A stretch of 64,000 nt of DNA. Origin: Duganella flavida (GTDB lineage: Bacteria > Pseudomonadota > Gammaproteobacteria > Burkholderiales > Burkholderiaceae_D). The stretch lies in the NCBI RefSeq assembly GCF_009857445.1, contig NZ_WWCN01000001.1, positions 186,001 through 250,000 on the forward strand. The letters are read 5' to 3'. Both the position numbers and the translations under genes were made by a program. Of this stretch, positions 54,435-63,527 are shown piece after piece. The notes under the pieces were generated by a model, which was given only the letters and a program-made list of their open reading frames with translations, searched no databases and was not told the origin of the DNA. Each line of letters begins with the position of its first letter. The stretch's first letter is position 1.

Positions 54435-55907
54435 CTACAAAGACTTGCGGAGACTGACTGGTGGGATTTTTAAGGCCTCGCGATATTTGGCAACAGTGCG
54501 CCGCGCAATCACCATGCCTTGTTCTCCCAGCATGTCCGCAATCTTACTGTCGGATAAAGGATTTTTCGGGTCTTCTGCTCCTGTCAGTTGCACGATCAAT
54601 GCACGTATCGCCGTCGAACTTGCTTCCCCGCCAGCTTCGGTGGCGACATGGCTACCAAAGAAATATTTCAGCTCAAACATGCCGTGCGGGGTCAGCATAT
54701 ATTTTTGAGTTGTTACCCGAGAAATAGTGCTCTCGTGTAGTCCCAGTGTATCAGCAATTTCGCGAAGCACAAGGGGGCGCATCGCAACCGCACCGTGCGA
54801 GAAAAAGTTCTTTTGTCTTTCTACTATCGCCTGTGCCACACGCAGGATGGTGTCGAAGCGCTGGCGCATATTCTTGATCAGCCACTTGGCTTCCTGCAGC
54901 TGTGCGCCCATCGCGCTTTCACCCTTGCCCTGCTTGAGCAGGTTGGCGTACATGGCGTTCACCCGCAGGCGCGGCATGACGTCGTTGTTCAAACTCACCT
55001 GCCAGCCGTTGCGCGATTTTTTCACGATCACATCTGGCACCACATAGTCCGATACGTCGGATGCAAACGCGGCGCCCGGATGCGGATTGCACTGGCGGAT
55101 GACGGCCTGCGCTTCCCGCAAATCTTCGTCATCGCACAGCAGGGTTTTCTTGAGCTTGTTGAAATCGCGCTGCGCAAACCACGTCAGGTGATGTTCAACG
55201 ATGATCAGCGCCATGCGGCGCGTCACCATCGGCACGCCGGGCAGGCGGCGGATCTGGATTGCCAGGCACTCGGACGCATTGCGCGCGCCCACGCCCATCG
55301 GGTCGAAGCTTTGCAGCAGGCTAAGCGCCGTCTGCAGTTCTTCGATTTCCACTTCCAGTTCTTCCGGCAAGCGCGCGTGGATTTCTTCCAGCGCTTCCTC
55401 AAGGTAGCCGTTCTCATCGAGCGCATCGACGATCAGTTCCACCAGCGCGCGGTCGCGCGTTTCCAGCACCGTCACACGCATCTGCTCCATCAGGTGCTCG
55501 CGCAGCGTGCAGTGATGGGCTTCCAGTTGCGGACGCGATTCCTCGTCGTCATTGTTCTTGCTGCGGCCTGAATCGCTCCAGTCCATATCGGCGTCGGGCG
55601 TGGTGCTTTCAGTGTCGGCGCCAGGCGCTTCGTAGTTGTCGGCTTCGGCAGCGGGCGCCTCGCCTTGCGGGCCTTCTTGCGGCGCTTCAGCAGCCGGTGC
55701 TTGCTGGCTGATGGCGCCATCGGCCAACAGGCGCAGCGAATGATCGAGCGGATCATCCAGGCGTTCCAGCAGCGGGTTATCGGTCAGCAGCTGTTCTAAT
55801 TCTTGATGCAGCTCCAGCGTCGACAACTGCAGCAGCCGGATCGACTGTTGCAGTTGTGGCGTCAACGCCAGATGCTGCGACGTGCGCAGTTGCAGAGACT
55901 GTTTCAT
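54435..55907 (-). CDS. rpoN: RNA polymerase sigma-54 factor
   Basis: 490 aa. Gln/Leu-rich activator-interaction region at the start ([27 protein letters not shown]), an acidic spacer (about 50-130), the core-binding domain, a helix-turn-helix ([20 protein letters not shown]) and the RpoN box [14 protein letters not shown]. It recognises -24/-12 promoters. It follows lptB in the usual order. Confidence 0.97.
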   Translation of the reverse strand: MKQSLQLRTSQHLALTPQLQQSIRLLQLSTLELHQELEQLLTDNPLLERLDDPLDHSLRLLADGAISQQAPAAEAPQEGPQGEAPAAEADNYEAPGADTESTTPDADMDWSDSGRSKNNDDEESRPQLEAHHCTLREHLMEQMRVTVLETRDRALVELIVDALDENGYLEEALEEIHARLPEELEVEIEELQTALSLLQSFDPMGVGARNASECLAIQIRRLPGVPMVTRRMALIIVEHHLTWFAQRDFNKLKKTLLCDDEDLREAQAVIRQCNPHPGAAFASDVSDYVVPDVIVKKSRNGWQVSLNNDVMPRLRVNAMYANLLKQGKGESAMGAQLQEAKWLIKNMRQRFDTILRVAQAIVERQKNFFSHGAVAMRPLVLREIADTLGLHESTISRVTTQKYMLTPHGMFELKYFFGSHVATEAGGEASSTAIRALIVQLTGAEDPKNPLSDSKIADMLGEQGMVIARRTVAKYREALKIPPVSLRKSL

Positions 55908-55913
55908 TAGGGA

Positions 55914-56666
55914 TTACATGCGGAAGTGTTCACCCAGATAGACGCGACGCACCGACTCGTTGGCGATGATGTCGTCTGGACGGCCCGAAGCGAGCACCGT
56001 CCCCTGGTTGATGATATATGCGCGGTCGCAGATGCCCAGCGTCTCGCGCACATTGTGATCGGTAATGAGGACGCCGATGCCGCGTTCCTTGAGGAAGCGC
56101 ACAATGCGCTGGATCTCAATCACGGCAATCGGGTCGACCCCGGCGAATGGTTCATCGAGCAGTACGAAGCGCGGGTTGGTCGCCAGTGCGCGTGCGATCT
56201 CCACGCGGCGGCGTTCGCCGCCGGAGAGCGACAGCGCCTGGTTCTCGCGCAGCTTTTCGATTTGCAAATCGGCCAGCAGGGTATTCAGCCGTTCATCAAT
56301 TTCCGCCTTGGATAAAGGCTTGCCGTCCACTTTCTGGATTTCGAGGACGGCGCGTATATTTTCTTCCACAGTCAGCTTGCGGAACACCGATGCTTCCTGC
56401 GGCAGGTAAGACAAGCCCAGCGAAGCGCGGCGGTGGATCGGCAGCGAGGAGATATCGGTGCCGCTGATATCGATGCTGCCCGCATCCGACGGCACCAGGC
56501 CGACGATCATGTAGAACGAGGTGGTCTTGCCGGCGCCGTTCGGGCCCAGCAAACCCACCACTTCGCCGCATTCAACTTGCAGCGACACGTCATGCACCAC
56601 CTGGCGCTTGCCGTAGGTTTTTTGCAGGCCTTTGACGATCAGGGTGCTACCGCAGGATGCTTCCAT
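55914..56666 (-). CDS. lptB: LPS export ABC transporter ATPase LptB
   Basis: 250 aa. Walker [15 protein letters not shown] signature [15 protein letters not shown], Walker [13 protein letters not shown]-type segment and the switch His ([10 protein letters not shown]). It powers extraction of LPS from the inner membrane through LptBFG. It begins 1 base after lptA ends. The first residues [14 protein letters not shown] give the usual start. Confidence 0.97.
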   Translation of the reverse strand: MEASCGSTLIVKGLQKTYGKRQVVHDVSLQVECGEVVGLLGPNGAGKTTSFYMIVGLVPSDAGSIDISGTDISSLPIHRRASLGLSYLPQEASVFRKLTVEENIRAVLEIQKVDGKPLSKAEIDERLNTLLADLQIEKLRENQALSLSGGERRRVEIARALATNPRFVLLDEPFAGVDPIAVIEIQRIVRFLKERGIGVLITDHNVRETLGICDRAYIINQGTVLASGRPDDIIANESVRRVYLGEHFRM

Positions 56667-56667
56667 C

Positions 56668-57249
56668 TTATTTCCCCGGCGCTGGCTGCGTGGCTGGTGC
56701 TGGCGGCACCGCCAGCTTGCTCGACGGCTGGATCATCATCGTGCTGCGGCCTGCGCCCGGCTTGCTCTCGCCGGTCGAGGTGTTCTTCACGGCGTAGACT
56801 TCCTTGCGGCTGTCGTAGGAAATGAATTCGCCATCAACCTGGCTGGCGGTCTTCGGACCTTCCAGGCGGCGGACCTGCGCCTTGGCGAACAGTTTCACCA
56901 GCTCAGTCTTGTTGTCGTATTCGATGCGGTCGGCCTGGCCTTCCATCCACTGCTCACCGGCGCCGTCCAGCTTCTGGCGGAAGGTCGCTTGCGTGCCGGG
57001 CGCGCCATGCAGCACCACGTACTGGTAGCCTTCCGGATCTTCCGTCACCACCGCTTTTGGCGATTTCATCAGCAGCGTGCCGCGGGTCAGCACCACATTG
57101 CCGGTGAAGGTCTTGACCTGCTTGACGTCATCAGCATCCAGCTGGTCAAACGCGATCTGGGTTGGCTTGTTGGAGTCAGCCTTCTCGGCTTGTGCTGCGC
57201 AGGCGGCCAGCAGCAGGGCTGCCGATATAAACAGTTTATGCAATTTCAT
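56668..57249 (-). CDS. lptA: LPS transport periplasmic protein LptA
   Basis: 193 aa with signal peptide ([21 protein letters not shown]). The OstA/LptA beta-jellyroll runs from [30 protein letters not shown] to the C-terminus, ending in a Pro/Ala/Lys tail. It forms the periplasmic bridge carrying LPS to LptD. It lies between lptC and lptB. Confidence 0.94.
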   Translation of the reverse strand: MKLHKLFISAALLLAACAAQAEKADSNKPTQIAFDQLDADDVKQVKTFTGNVVLTRGTLLMKSPKAVVTEDPEGYQYVVLHGAPGTQATFRQKLDGAGEQWMEGQADRIEYDNKTELVKLFAKAQVRRLEGPKTASQVDGEFISYDSRKEVYAVKNTSTGESKPGAGRSTMMIQPSSKLAVPPAPATQPAPGK

Positions 57250-57259
57250 CTAGGTTCCT

Positions 57260-57853
57260 TCATTTTGCCGCGCGCGGCGGCAGCGTCATCGTTCCGCGTC
57301 CCCCCAGTTCAACCTGGCGGGTGGCGTTGTTGGCCTTCATGCCGGTGCCGGTGCCGGTCGCATTGCCGGCCTTCATCTCGACCGGGGCGTCGGTTTCCAT
57401 GCGTTCTTCATCCGGGTACACGGTCAGCGTACTGGTCTTCAGGCGCAGCTCCTGCGATTGCTTGGTGGCGGGCCGCAGCACGTCCACATTACCACTGAGT
57501 TTGACACGCGTATTGCCCTGGTCGACATAGGCGGTCTGCGCGTGGATATTCATCGGCGGCTGGTCGCCTGCCAGGCTGTGCACCGCCGGCTTGTCGATCA
57601 CCGAAGAATCATCTACCGGACGATGGGTCAGCTTGTCGCCGGAAATGATGTAGGCCGGCTGGCCCTTCTGGTTCATGCGTACCGTACTGAAGCGGTCGAT
57701 GATGTAGTCCGGCTCGTCGCGGAACTTGTCCGCCTCGGCGTCCTGCCCGGCCTGGTTCACCACCTGCACCAGCCAGAAGCTGCCGACGGCCACGAAGATC
57801 CCGACCATCATTATCAGGGTCAGCTGCCAGCGGTGTGCTGTTCTTTTACGCAT
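57260..57853 (-). CDS. lptC: LPS export protein LptC
   Basis: 197 aa. One N-terminal transmembrane helix (LTLIMMVGIFVAVGSFWLVQVV), then the LptC jellyroll (PDYIIDRFSTVRMNQKGQPAYIISGDKLTH, AQTAYVDQGNTRVKLSGNVDVLR). It anchors LptA to LptBFG. 10-base gap to lptA. Confidence 0.94.
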   Translation of the reverse strand: MRKRTAHRWQLTLIMMVGIFVAVGSFWLVQVVNQAGQDAEADKFRDEPDYIIDRFSTVRMNQKGQPAYIISGDKLTHRPVDDSSVIDKPAVHSLAGDQPPMNIHAQTAYVDQGNTRVKLSGNVDVLRPATKQSQELRLKTSTLTVYPDEERMETDAPVEMKAGNATGTGTGMKANNATRQVELGGRGTMTLPPRAAK

Positions 57854-57865
57854 GATTGATGCCTA

Positions 57866-58396
57866 TCAAACCAGGAATTGCGCCATTACGCGCTCGTACA
57901 GACCTTGGGCGTGCAGCACCAGCTCGCACACCTCGCGCACTGCGCCACGGCCGCCATGGGCCACGGTGACGTGGTGCGCGCGCTCCAGCACTTCCTGGCG
58001 GCCGTTCGGCACGGCGACGGCGAAACCGACGCGCGACAGGATAGGCAAGTCCACCACATCGTCGCCGATGAAGCCGACTTGTTCCGCCGTGAGGCCGGTC
58101 TTTTCCAGCAGCGCGTTGAACGGGGTCAGCTTGTCATGACCGCCCTGGTGCAGGTGGTTGATGCCAAGATCAGCCACGCGCTTGATCACCTGCGGCGACT
58201 TGCGCGCGCTGATGATGGCGGTGTCAATGCCGGCTTCCTGGATCAGCTTGATGCCGAGGCCGTCCTGCACGTTGAAGGTCTTCAGCGCTTCGCCGTCGGC
58301 GCCGTAGTGCAGGCTGCCATCGGTCAGCACGCCGTCGACGTCGAAGATCATCAGTTTGACGCGCGCGGCGCGCTCAACATAGGTCAGCTCGCTCAT
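57866..58396 (-). CDS. kdsC: 3-deoxy-D-manno-octulosonate 8-phosphate phosphatase
   Basis: 176 aa HAD phosphatase. Motif I MIFDVDGVLTDGSL, motif II ISARKSPQV and the acidic motif GDDVVDLPIL. It removes phosphate from KDO-8-phosphate in inner-core LPS synthesis. It overlaps kdsD by one base (TAATG). Confidence 0.96.
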   Translation of the reverse strand: MSELTYVERAARVKLMIFDVDGVLTDGSLHYGADGEALKTFNVQDGLGIKLIQEAGIDTAIISARKSPQVIKRVADLGINHLHQGGHDKLTPFNALLEKTGLTAEQVGFIGDDVVDLPILSRVGFAVAVPNGRQEVLERAHHVTVAHGGRGAVREVCELVLHAQGLYERVMAQFLV

Positions 58397-59409
58397 TAAA
58401 TCACCTTGGCGCGGGTCAGGTCGTGAATGTGCAGTGCGCCGACCAGCTTGCCGTCGGCATCGGTCACCAGCATCTGGTTGATGCGGAACTGTTCCATCAC
58501 CGCCACCGCATCGACCGCCATTTTTTCCGGCGAGATGCTGCGTGGGTTGGCGTGCATCACATCGCCGATGATGACCTTGCTGAAGTCCTGCACTTTTTCA
58601 ATCATGCGGCGCAGGTCGCCGTCGGTGAACACGCCGATCGGCTTGTTGTCGGCATCGACGATGGCGGTCATGCCCATGCCCTTCTGGGTGATTTCCAGCA
58701 GTGCATCGGTCAGCTTGACGTCGGCAGTCACGCTCGGCACTGCGTCGCCGCTGCGCATCACATCGCGCACGTGAGTCAGCAGGCGGCGGCCCAGCGCGCC
58801 GCCCGGGTGCGAGCGCGCGAAGTCTTCTTCCTTGAAGCCGCGCAGGTCCAGCAGCGCCACGGCCAGGGCATCGCCCAGCGCCAGCGTGACAGTGGTCGAG
58901 GTGGTTGGCGCCAGGTTCATCGGGCAAGCTTCTTTGGCCACGGCCACGTTCAGGTGGACATCGGCGATGGTGGCCAGGCTGGAGCCCGGCTTACCGGTCA
59001 TCGCGATCACCTTGCTGCCCATGCGTTTCACGACCGGCAGAATGGTCATCAGCTCCGAGCTCTCGCCCGAATAGGAGATGGCAATAAATGCATCATCGGC
59101 AGTGACCATGCCGAGGTCGCCGTGCGCGGCTTCGGCCGGGTGCACGAATAGCGCCGGGGTGCCGGTCGAGGCCAGCGTGGCGGCGATCTTGCGGCCGATG
59201 TGGCCGGACTTGCCGATACCGGACACGACCACGCGCCCCGAGCAGTTCAGCAACAGGGAGATGGCCTGCACCACGCTGTCGTCATTGGCGAGGCGCGCGT
59301 TCAGGGCGTTGATGGCATCTGCTTCGTTTTGCAGCGTGTCTTGGGCAAGACGCAGTGCCGTTTTTGCATCAAAAGCTTTCAGCATTGTTTTTTCATGGGT
59401 TACACTCAT
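58396..59409 (-). CDS. kdsD: D-arabinose 5-phosphate isomerase
   Basis: 337 aa from the ATG at 59409; ATG at 59385 (MLKAFDAKT) is a near alternative and neither has a strong Shine-Dalgarno. SIS domain (GRVVVSGIGKSGHIGRKIAATLASTG, AAHGDLGMV) and two CBS repeats at the C-terminus. It makes D-arabinose 5-phosphate from ribulose 5-phosphate, the first step to KDO. It heads the kds-lpt-rpoN operon. Confidence 0.94.
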   Translation of the reverse strand: MSVTHEKTMLKAFDAKTALRLAQDTLQNEADAINALNARLANDDSVVQAISLLLNCSGRVVVSGIGKSGHIGRKIAATLASTGTPALFVHPAEAAHGDLGMVTADDAFIAISYSGESSELMTILPVVKRMGSKVIAMTGKPGSSLATIADVHLNVAVAKEACPMNLAPTTSTTVTLALGDALAVALLDLRGFKEEDFARSHPGGALGRRLLTHVRDVMRSGDAVPSVTADVKLTDALLEITQKGMGMTAIVDADNKPIGVFTDGDLRRMIEKVQDFSKVIIGDVMHANPRSISPEKMAVDAVAVMEQFRINQMLVTDADGKLVGALHIHDLTRAKVI

Positions 59410-59460
59410 GCCCAAGTATAGCCGAATTGAGAAAGCAAAAAACTTGCCAGTCACAACAAA

Positions 59461-61443
59461 ATGATGTTTTCCCCGCTCGAATTAACCTTGTTGTTGCTGG
59501 GCAGTGCCGTGCTGGGCGTGGTCGCCTTCCGCATGATGCATCTGCCGCCCATGCTGGGCTACCTTGCGGTCGGCATCCTGATCGGCCCCCACGCCATGGG
59601 ACTGGCTGTGCAAAGCGAGACCACCCACGGCCTCGCTGAGTTCGGCGTGGTGTTCCTGATGTTCTCTATCGGGCTGGAATTCTCGCTCGCCAAACTCAAG
59701 GCCATGCGCGCCATTGTGTTCGGGCTTGGGCTGGCGCAGGTAGTGCTCACTATCATCGCAGCCATTATATTTGGCTGGGCCATCACTACCCAACTGCCCC
59801 CTTCCCTGCAAATCAGCTGGCAAGCCTCGTTCGCACTGGGCGGTGCGCTGGCCATGTCCTCGACCGCGATTGTGGTCAAAATGCTTACTGAGCGGCTGGA
59901 GCTGGAAAGCGAGCATGGCCGCAAAATCATCGGCATCCTGTTGTTCCAGGACCTCGCCGTCGTGCCGCTGCTGATCCTGATTCCTTCGCTGGGCGAGCGC
60001 CCGGACAAGCTGGTCGAGACCCTGGCATGGGCCGGTTTTAAAGCCGTGATCGTGCTGGCCCTGCTGCTGTTCTTCGGTCAGAAGATGATGCGCAGCTGGT
60101 TCACCATCGTGGTCAAGCGCCGCTCGCAGGAACTGTTCATGCTGAACCTGCTGCTGGTGACCTTGGGCGCGGCGTGGATTACCGAGCGCGCCGGCCTGTC
60201 GCTGGCCCTGGGCGCCTTTGTGGCCGGCATGCTGATTTCCGAGACCGAGTACAAGCACCAGGTGGAAGAAGACATCAAACCCTTCCGCGATGTGCTGCTG
60301 GGGCTGTTCTTCATCACCATCGGCATGCTGCTGAATGTGAAGCTGGTGGCAGCCAACTGGTGGCTGGTGCTGGTGCTGTTGTGCGCGCCGGTGCTGTTGA
60401 AGTTTGCCCTGATCGCTGGGCTGGCGAAATTGTTTGGCGCATCGGACGGCGTGTCGATGCGCACCGGCCTGGCGCTGGCGCAGGCGGGCGAGTTCGGCTT
60501 TGTGCTGCTCAACCTCGCGTCCGGGCAGAACCTGATGGATTCGAATATCGTGCAAGTGGTGCTGGCGTCGATGGTGCTGTCGATGCTGCTGGCGCCGTTC
60601 ATCATCGCGCAGTCGGACAAGATCGTGATGAAGTTCTCCAGCAACGAGTGGATGATGCAGTCGCTGCAGCTGACCAAGATCGCCAGCCGCACCATGTCCA
60701 CCAACAAGCACGTGATCGTATGCGGCTTCGGCCGCAGCGGCCAGAGTCTGGCCACCTTGCTGAGCGAAGAGAAAATCGACTACCACGCGTTGGACCTCGA
60801 TCCGGAGCGGGTACAGGAAGCGCAGACCGCCGGCGCGCAAGTGTCCTACGGCGACGCGGGGCGGCGCGAAAGCCTGGTCGCGGCTGGTATCTACCGCGCC
60901 AGCGCGATTGTCATCACCTATGCAGACACCCGCTCAGCGCTACGCGTGCTGCACCTGGTGCACGAGCTGACGCCGGCCCTGCCGGTGATCGTGCGCGCGT
61001 ACGACGACACGGATCTGGACCGCCTCAAGCAAGCCGGTGCAGCAGAAGTGGTGCCGGAACTGCTGGAGGGCAGCCTGATGCTGGCCTCACACGCGCTGGT
61101 GATGCTGGGCGTGCCGCTGCGGCGCGTGGTGCATCGCGTGCAGGCCGCGCGTGAAGAACGCTACGCCTCGCTGCGTGGCTACTTCCACGGCATGAGCGAT
61201 GTGGATGAGGAAGCGGACATGGAACGCCTGCATTCGGTCACGCTGAACGGCAGCGCGCCGTGCGTGGGCCGTTCGCTGGGATCGCTGGACCTGGCGGCAT
61301 CGGGTGCGCAAGTGGCCAGCATCCGGCGCGGCAAGAGCGGTGTGGAAGTGACGCCTGAGACGATGTTACAGGCCGGTGATGTGGTGGTGCTGCGTGGCGG
61401 TGCCGAAGCCGTCAACCGCGCCGAGCAGCGCTTAACACGCTAA
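59461..61443 (+). CDS. KefB/KefC-type monovalent cation:proton antiporter
   Basis: 660 aa. Twelve or so transmembrane helices of the CPA2 family in the first 400 residues (FRMMHLPPMLGYLAVGILIG, GALAMSSTAIVVKMLTER, FQDLAVVPLLILIP), then a cytoplasmic RCK/TrkA-N domain with the Rossmann start HVIVCGFGRSGQSLATLL and a TrkA-C domain to the end. It exchanges K+ or Na+ for H+; glutathione gating as in E. coli KefC is not shown. It is divergent from kdsD. Confidence 0.93.
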   Translation: MMFSPLELTLLLLGSAVLGVVAFRMMHLPPMLGYLAVGILIGPHAMGLAVQSETTHGLAEFGVVFLMFSIGLEFSLAKLKAMRAIVFGLGLAQVVLTIIAAIIFGWAITTQLPPSLQISWQASFALGGALAMSSTAIVVKMLTERLELESEHGRKIIGILLFQDLAVVPLLILIPSLGERPDKLVETLAWAGFKAVIVLALLLFFGQKMMRSWFTIVVKRRSQELFMLNLLLVTLGAAWITERAGLSLALGAFVAGMLISETEYKHQVEEDIKPFRDVLLGLFFITIGMLLNVKLVAANWWLVLVLLCAPVLLKFALIAGLAKLFGASDGVSMRTGLALAQAGEFGFVLLNLASGQNLMDSNIVQVVLASMVLSMLLAPFIIAQSDKIVMKFSSNEWMMQSLQLTKIASRTMSTNKHVIVCGFGRSGQSLATLLSEEKIDYHALDLDPERVQEAQTAGAQVSYGDAGRRESLVAAGIYRASAIVITYADTRSALRVLHLVHELTPALPVIVRAYDDTDLDRLKQAGAAEVVPELLEGSLMLASHALVMLGVPLRRVVHRVQAAREERYASLRGYFHGMSDVDEEADMERLHSVTLNGSAPCVGRSLGSLDLAASGAQVASIRRGKSGVEVTPETMLQAGDVVVLRGGAEAVNRAEQRLTR

Positions 61444-61450
61444 ACTCGCG

Positions 61451-62608
61451 TTAATCTTCGCGGGTGCTGACTACGCGATTGCGGCCGTGTTCCTTGGCGT
61501 AGTACAGCAGGTCATCGGCGCGCTCAATCAGGGCGCGGGCGATGGCATCCGGCTCGCCTTCCGCCGTACCTACCTCAAGGCAAGCCACGCCGATCGATAC
61601 CGTCACCGACAGCTGCAATTCCAGCGACAAGGCAATCATGCTGCCCGCTACACTGGCGCGGATACGCTCGGCCACAAACGCGGCACTCTCCAGATTCGCA
61701 TCGATCAGCAGCACCACGAATTCTTCGCCACCAAAGCGTGCCAGCGCGTCCGAGGTGCGCAGCTCGTTCTTGATGCGTCCGGCCACCTCGCGCAGCACCT
61801 CGTCGCCGCCACCATGGCCTACCGTGTCGTTGACGCGCTTGAAGTGGTCAATGTCGATGTACATGAAGGAAATCGGATACTGCTGGCGACGCGCGCGCGC
61901 AATTTCTTCCAGCAAGCGGCGGTCGATGTAGCGGCGGTTGTACACGCCAGTCAGCGAATCGGTCAGGCCGATGTACTTCAGCATCTCATTGGAGATTACG
62001 TTCTCCAGGCAGATGGCAATGATGGACGCCATGTGCTCGATGAAGTCCGTGCCCAGGCTCGGCGTAAACCGCGTCGGATCGCAGCTGCCCAGGTTCAAGC
62101 TGCCAATGATGCGCTTGTTACGCAGCAGCGGCACCAGCGCCACGCTCTGCAAACCAGCCGGTGCGTTCGGGAACGGTTCGGCGTGACGCTGGCGGTCGAA
62201 CATTCCCAGCTGCGGCTTGGGCGTCGGTGAATAGGCGTTGCGGCGGCCGAGGTCAAAACCCAGCTCGTCCAGCGTCTCAACGAAAATCAAATCCGGGAAA
62301 TCTTCAAACACCACATCCAGCTTGAGCATCACGGTGCGGATGTCGGCATCCTCGTCGATCAGCGTCAAGGTCACGCTATCGAGCTCGGAGATGACCGGCA
62401 GCACGCGGAAGATGGTGCCGATCAGTTCAGGAAAATTGCTGGCGCCGACAATCTCCAGGTCGAACGCCTGGTGGCGGGTCATGATGGAGTGGTTGCGTTC
62501 GGCCTGCTCCAGCAGGTAAGCCATCCGCGCGCGCAAAGCCCGGTTCTCGGCCGCCAGATCGTGTTGATCGGTCTGCGTCGGGAGTTTTCCGGTTGCGGTC
62601 TGCGTCAT
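61451..62608 (-). CDS. Diguanylate cyclase with N-terminal DUF484/GAF-like sensor
   Basis: 385 aa. N-terminal coiled coil (ENRALRARMAYLLEQAERN), DUF484/GAF-like sensor (about 50-210), then a GGDEF domain with the active signature GGEEF and an inhibitory RxxD five residues before it (RTSD-ALARF-GGEEF). So it should make c-di-GMP and be feedback-controlled. It is convergent with the Kef gene. Confidence 0.94.
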   Translation of the reverse strand: MTQTATGKLPTQTDQHDLAAENRALRARMAYLLEQAERNHSIMTRHQAFDLEIVGASNFPELIGTIFRVLPVISELDSVTLTLIDEDADIRTVMLKLDVVFEDFPDLIFVETLDELGFDLGRRNAYSPTPKPQLGMFDRQRHAEPFPNAPAGLQSVALVPLLRNKRIIGSLNLGSCDPTRFTPSLGTDFIEHMASIIAICLENVISNEMLKYIGLTDSLTGVYNRRYIDRRLLEEIARARRQQYPISFMYIDIDHFKRVNDTVGHGGGDEVLREVAGRIKNELRTSDALARFGGEEFVVLLIDANLESAAFVAERIRASVAGSMIALSLELQLSVTVSIGVACLEVGTAEGEPDAIARALIERADDLLYYAKEHGRNRVVSTRED

Positions 62609-62673
62609 GATGGCCCTTTCTTGCGTACGCTCACCTTACGCTAAGTTGCGGCGGTTGGGAATGCTTGGCGGTG

Positions 62674-63525
62674 TCAAAAAGCCAAGGAAACTTCAATTTC
62701 TTGGCCTACCCGCACACGCTGGTCTTCGCCGGAGATCAGGATGCTGTTCATGCCGAAGCACAGCGCGCCCTCCACTTCCGGCTTGGCGCGGTAGCTTTGC
62801 ATGATGTCCAGCGGATCGGGACCGAACTCGCCGGTGGCCTGGTCAATGGACGGCATCGGGCAGCGCGGGCATGGTTTGACGGGCTTCAGCACGGCGTCGC
62901 CGATCTGGAAAGTCTCGGCGTAGTCTTCCTCGAACGCTTCGATGCCATCGATGACGAGGTTGGGACGGAAGCGGTTCATCGGGATGGCCTGACGGCCGGC
63001 CGCCAGCAGTTTTTGATTCAGGTCGTCCAGCGAGGCCGTACCGGCCACCAGCACCGGATAGCCATCCGAGAACATGGTGGTGGCTTGCACGCCATCGGTC
63101 CACTTGGTGCTGACCGGGCGTTCAGCGTTGGCGTGGAAACGCGCCAGGCGGCACGGCACGCCGATGGCCTTGGTGAACCATTCGGCGGTCAGAGCGTCGC
63201 AGTCGTAGGCTAGCACGGCGTCGTCCCAGACTTGAGTGTTCAGCGTGGGCGCAGTGGCCGGATCCGGCAGGCCGAGCGGGATTTCCAGGCGCAGCATGCC
63301 GGGCGCTTGCACTTCCAGCGTGGTGCCTTTGAGAGTGGGCTTGATCAGCGCCATGCGTGGGTGCTCGCGCTGGGTCAGGCAGATGCCGTTTTCGTCCACC
63401 ACCATCCATTCGCGATCGTAAATCTGTGCGGTCATCAGGCCGAGCGGAGTCAGCGTGGCTTCCTCCAGCGACAGGCCGGCGCAGGATTTGATCGGGTACA
63501 GTGTGATGGCGGACAAAATGGGCAT
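62674..63525 (-). CDS. MOSC-domain protein (YcbX-like, without 2Fe-2S domain)
   Basis: 283 aa. N-terminal MOSC_N beta barrel (LYPIKSCAGLSLEEATLTPLGL, DREWMVVDENG), then the MOSC domain (about 130-283) with RFRPNLVIDG and the Cys motif KPCPRCPMPSIDQATGEFGPDP. MOSC proteins bind molybdenum or carry sulfur; E. coli YcbX takes part in detoxifying N-hydroxylated bases. It starts two bases after the upstream low-complexity gene ends. A CTTGGC/GCCAAG stem near 62664-62688 overlaps its stop. Confidence 0.92.
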   Translation of the reverse strand: MPILSAITLYPIKSCAGLSLEEATLTPLGLMTAQIYDREWMVVDENGICLTQREHPRMALIKPTLKGTTLEVQAPGMLRLEIPLGLPDPATAPTLNTQVWDDAVLAYDCDALTAEWFTKAIGVPCRLARFHANAERPVSTKWTDGVQATTMFSDGYPVLVAGTASLDDLNQKLLAAGRQAIPMNRFRPNLVIDGIEAFEEDYAETFQIGDAVLKPVKPCPRCPMPSIDQATGEFGPDPLDIMQSYRAKPEVEGALCFGMNSILISGEDQRVRVGQEIEVSLAF

Positions 63526-63527
63526 CG

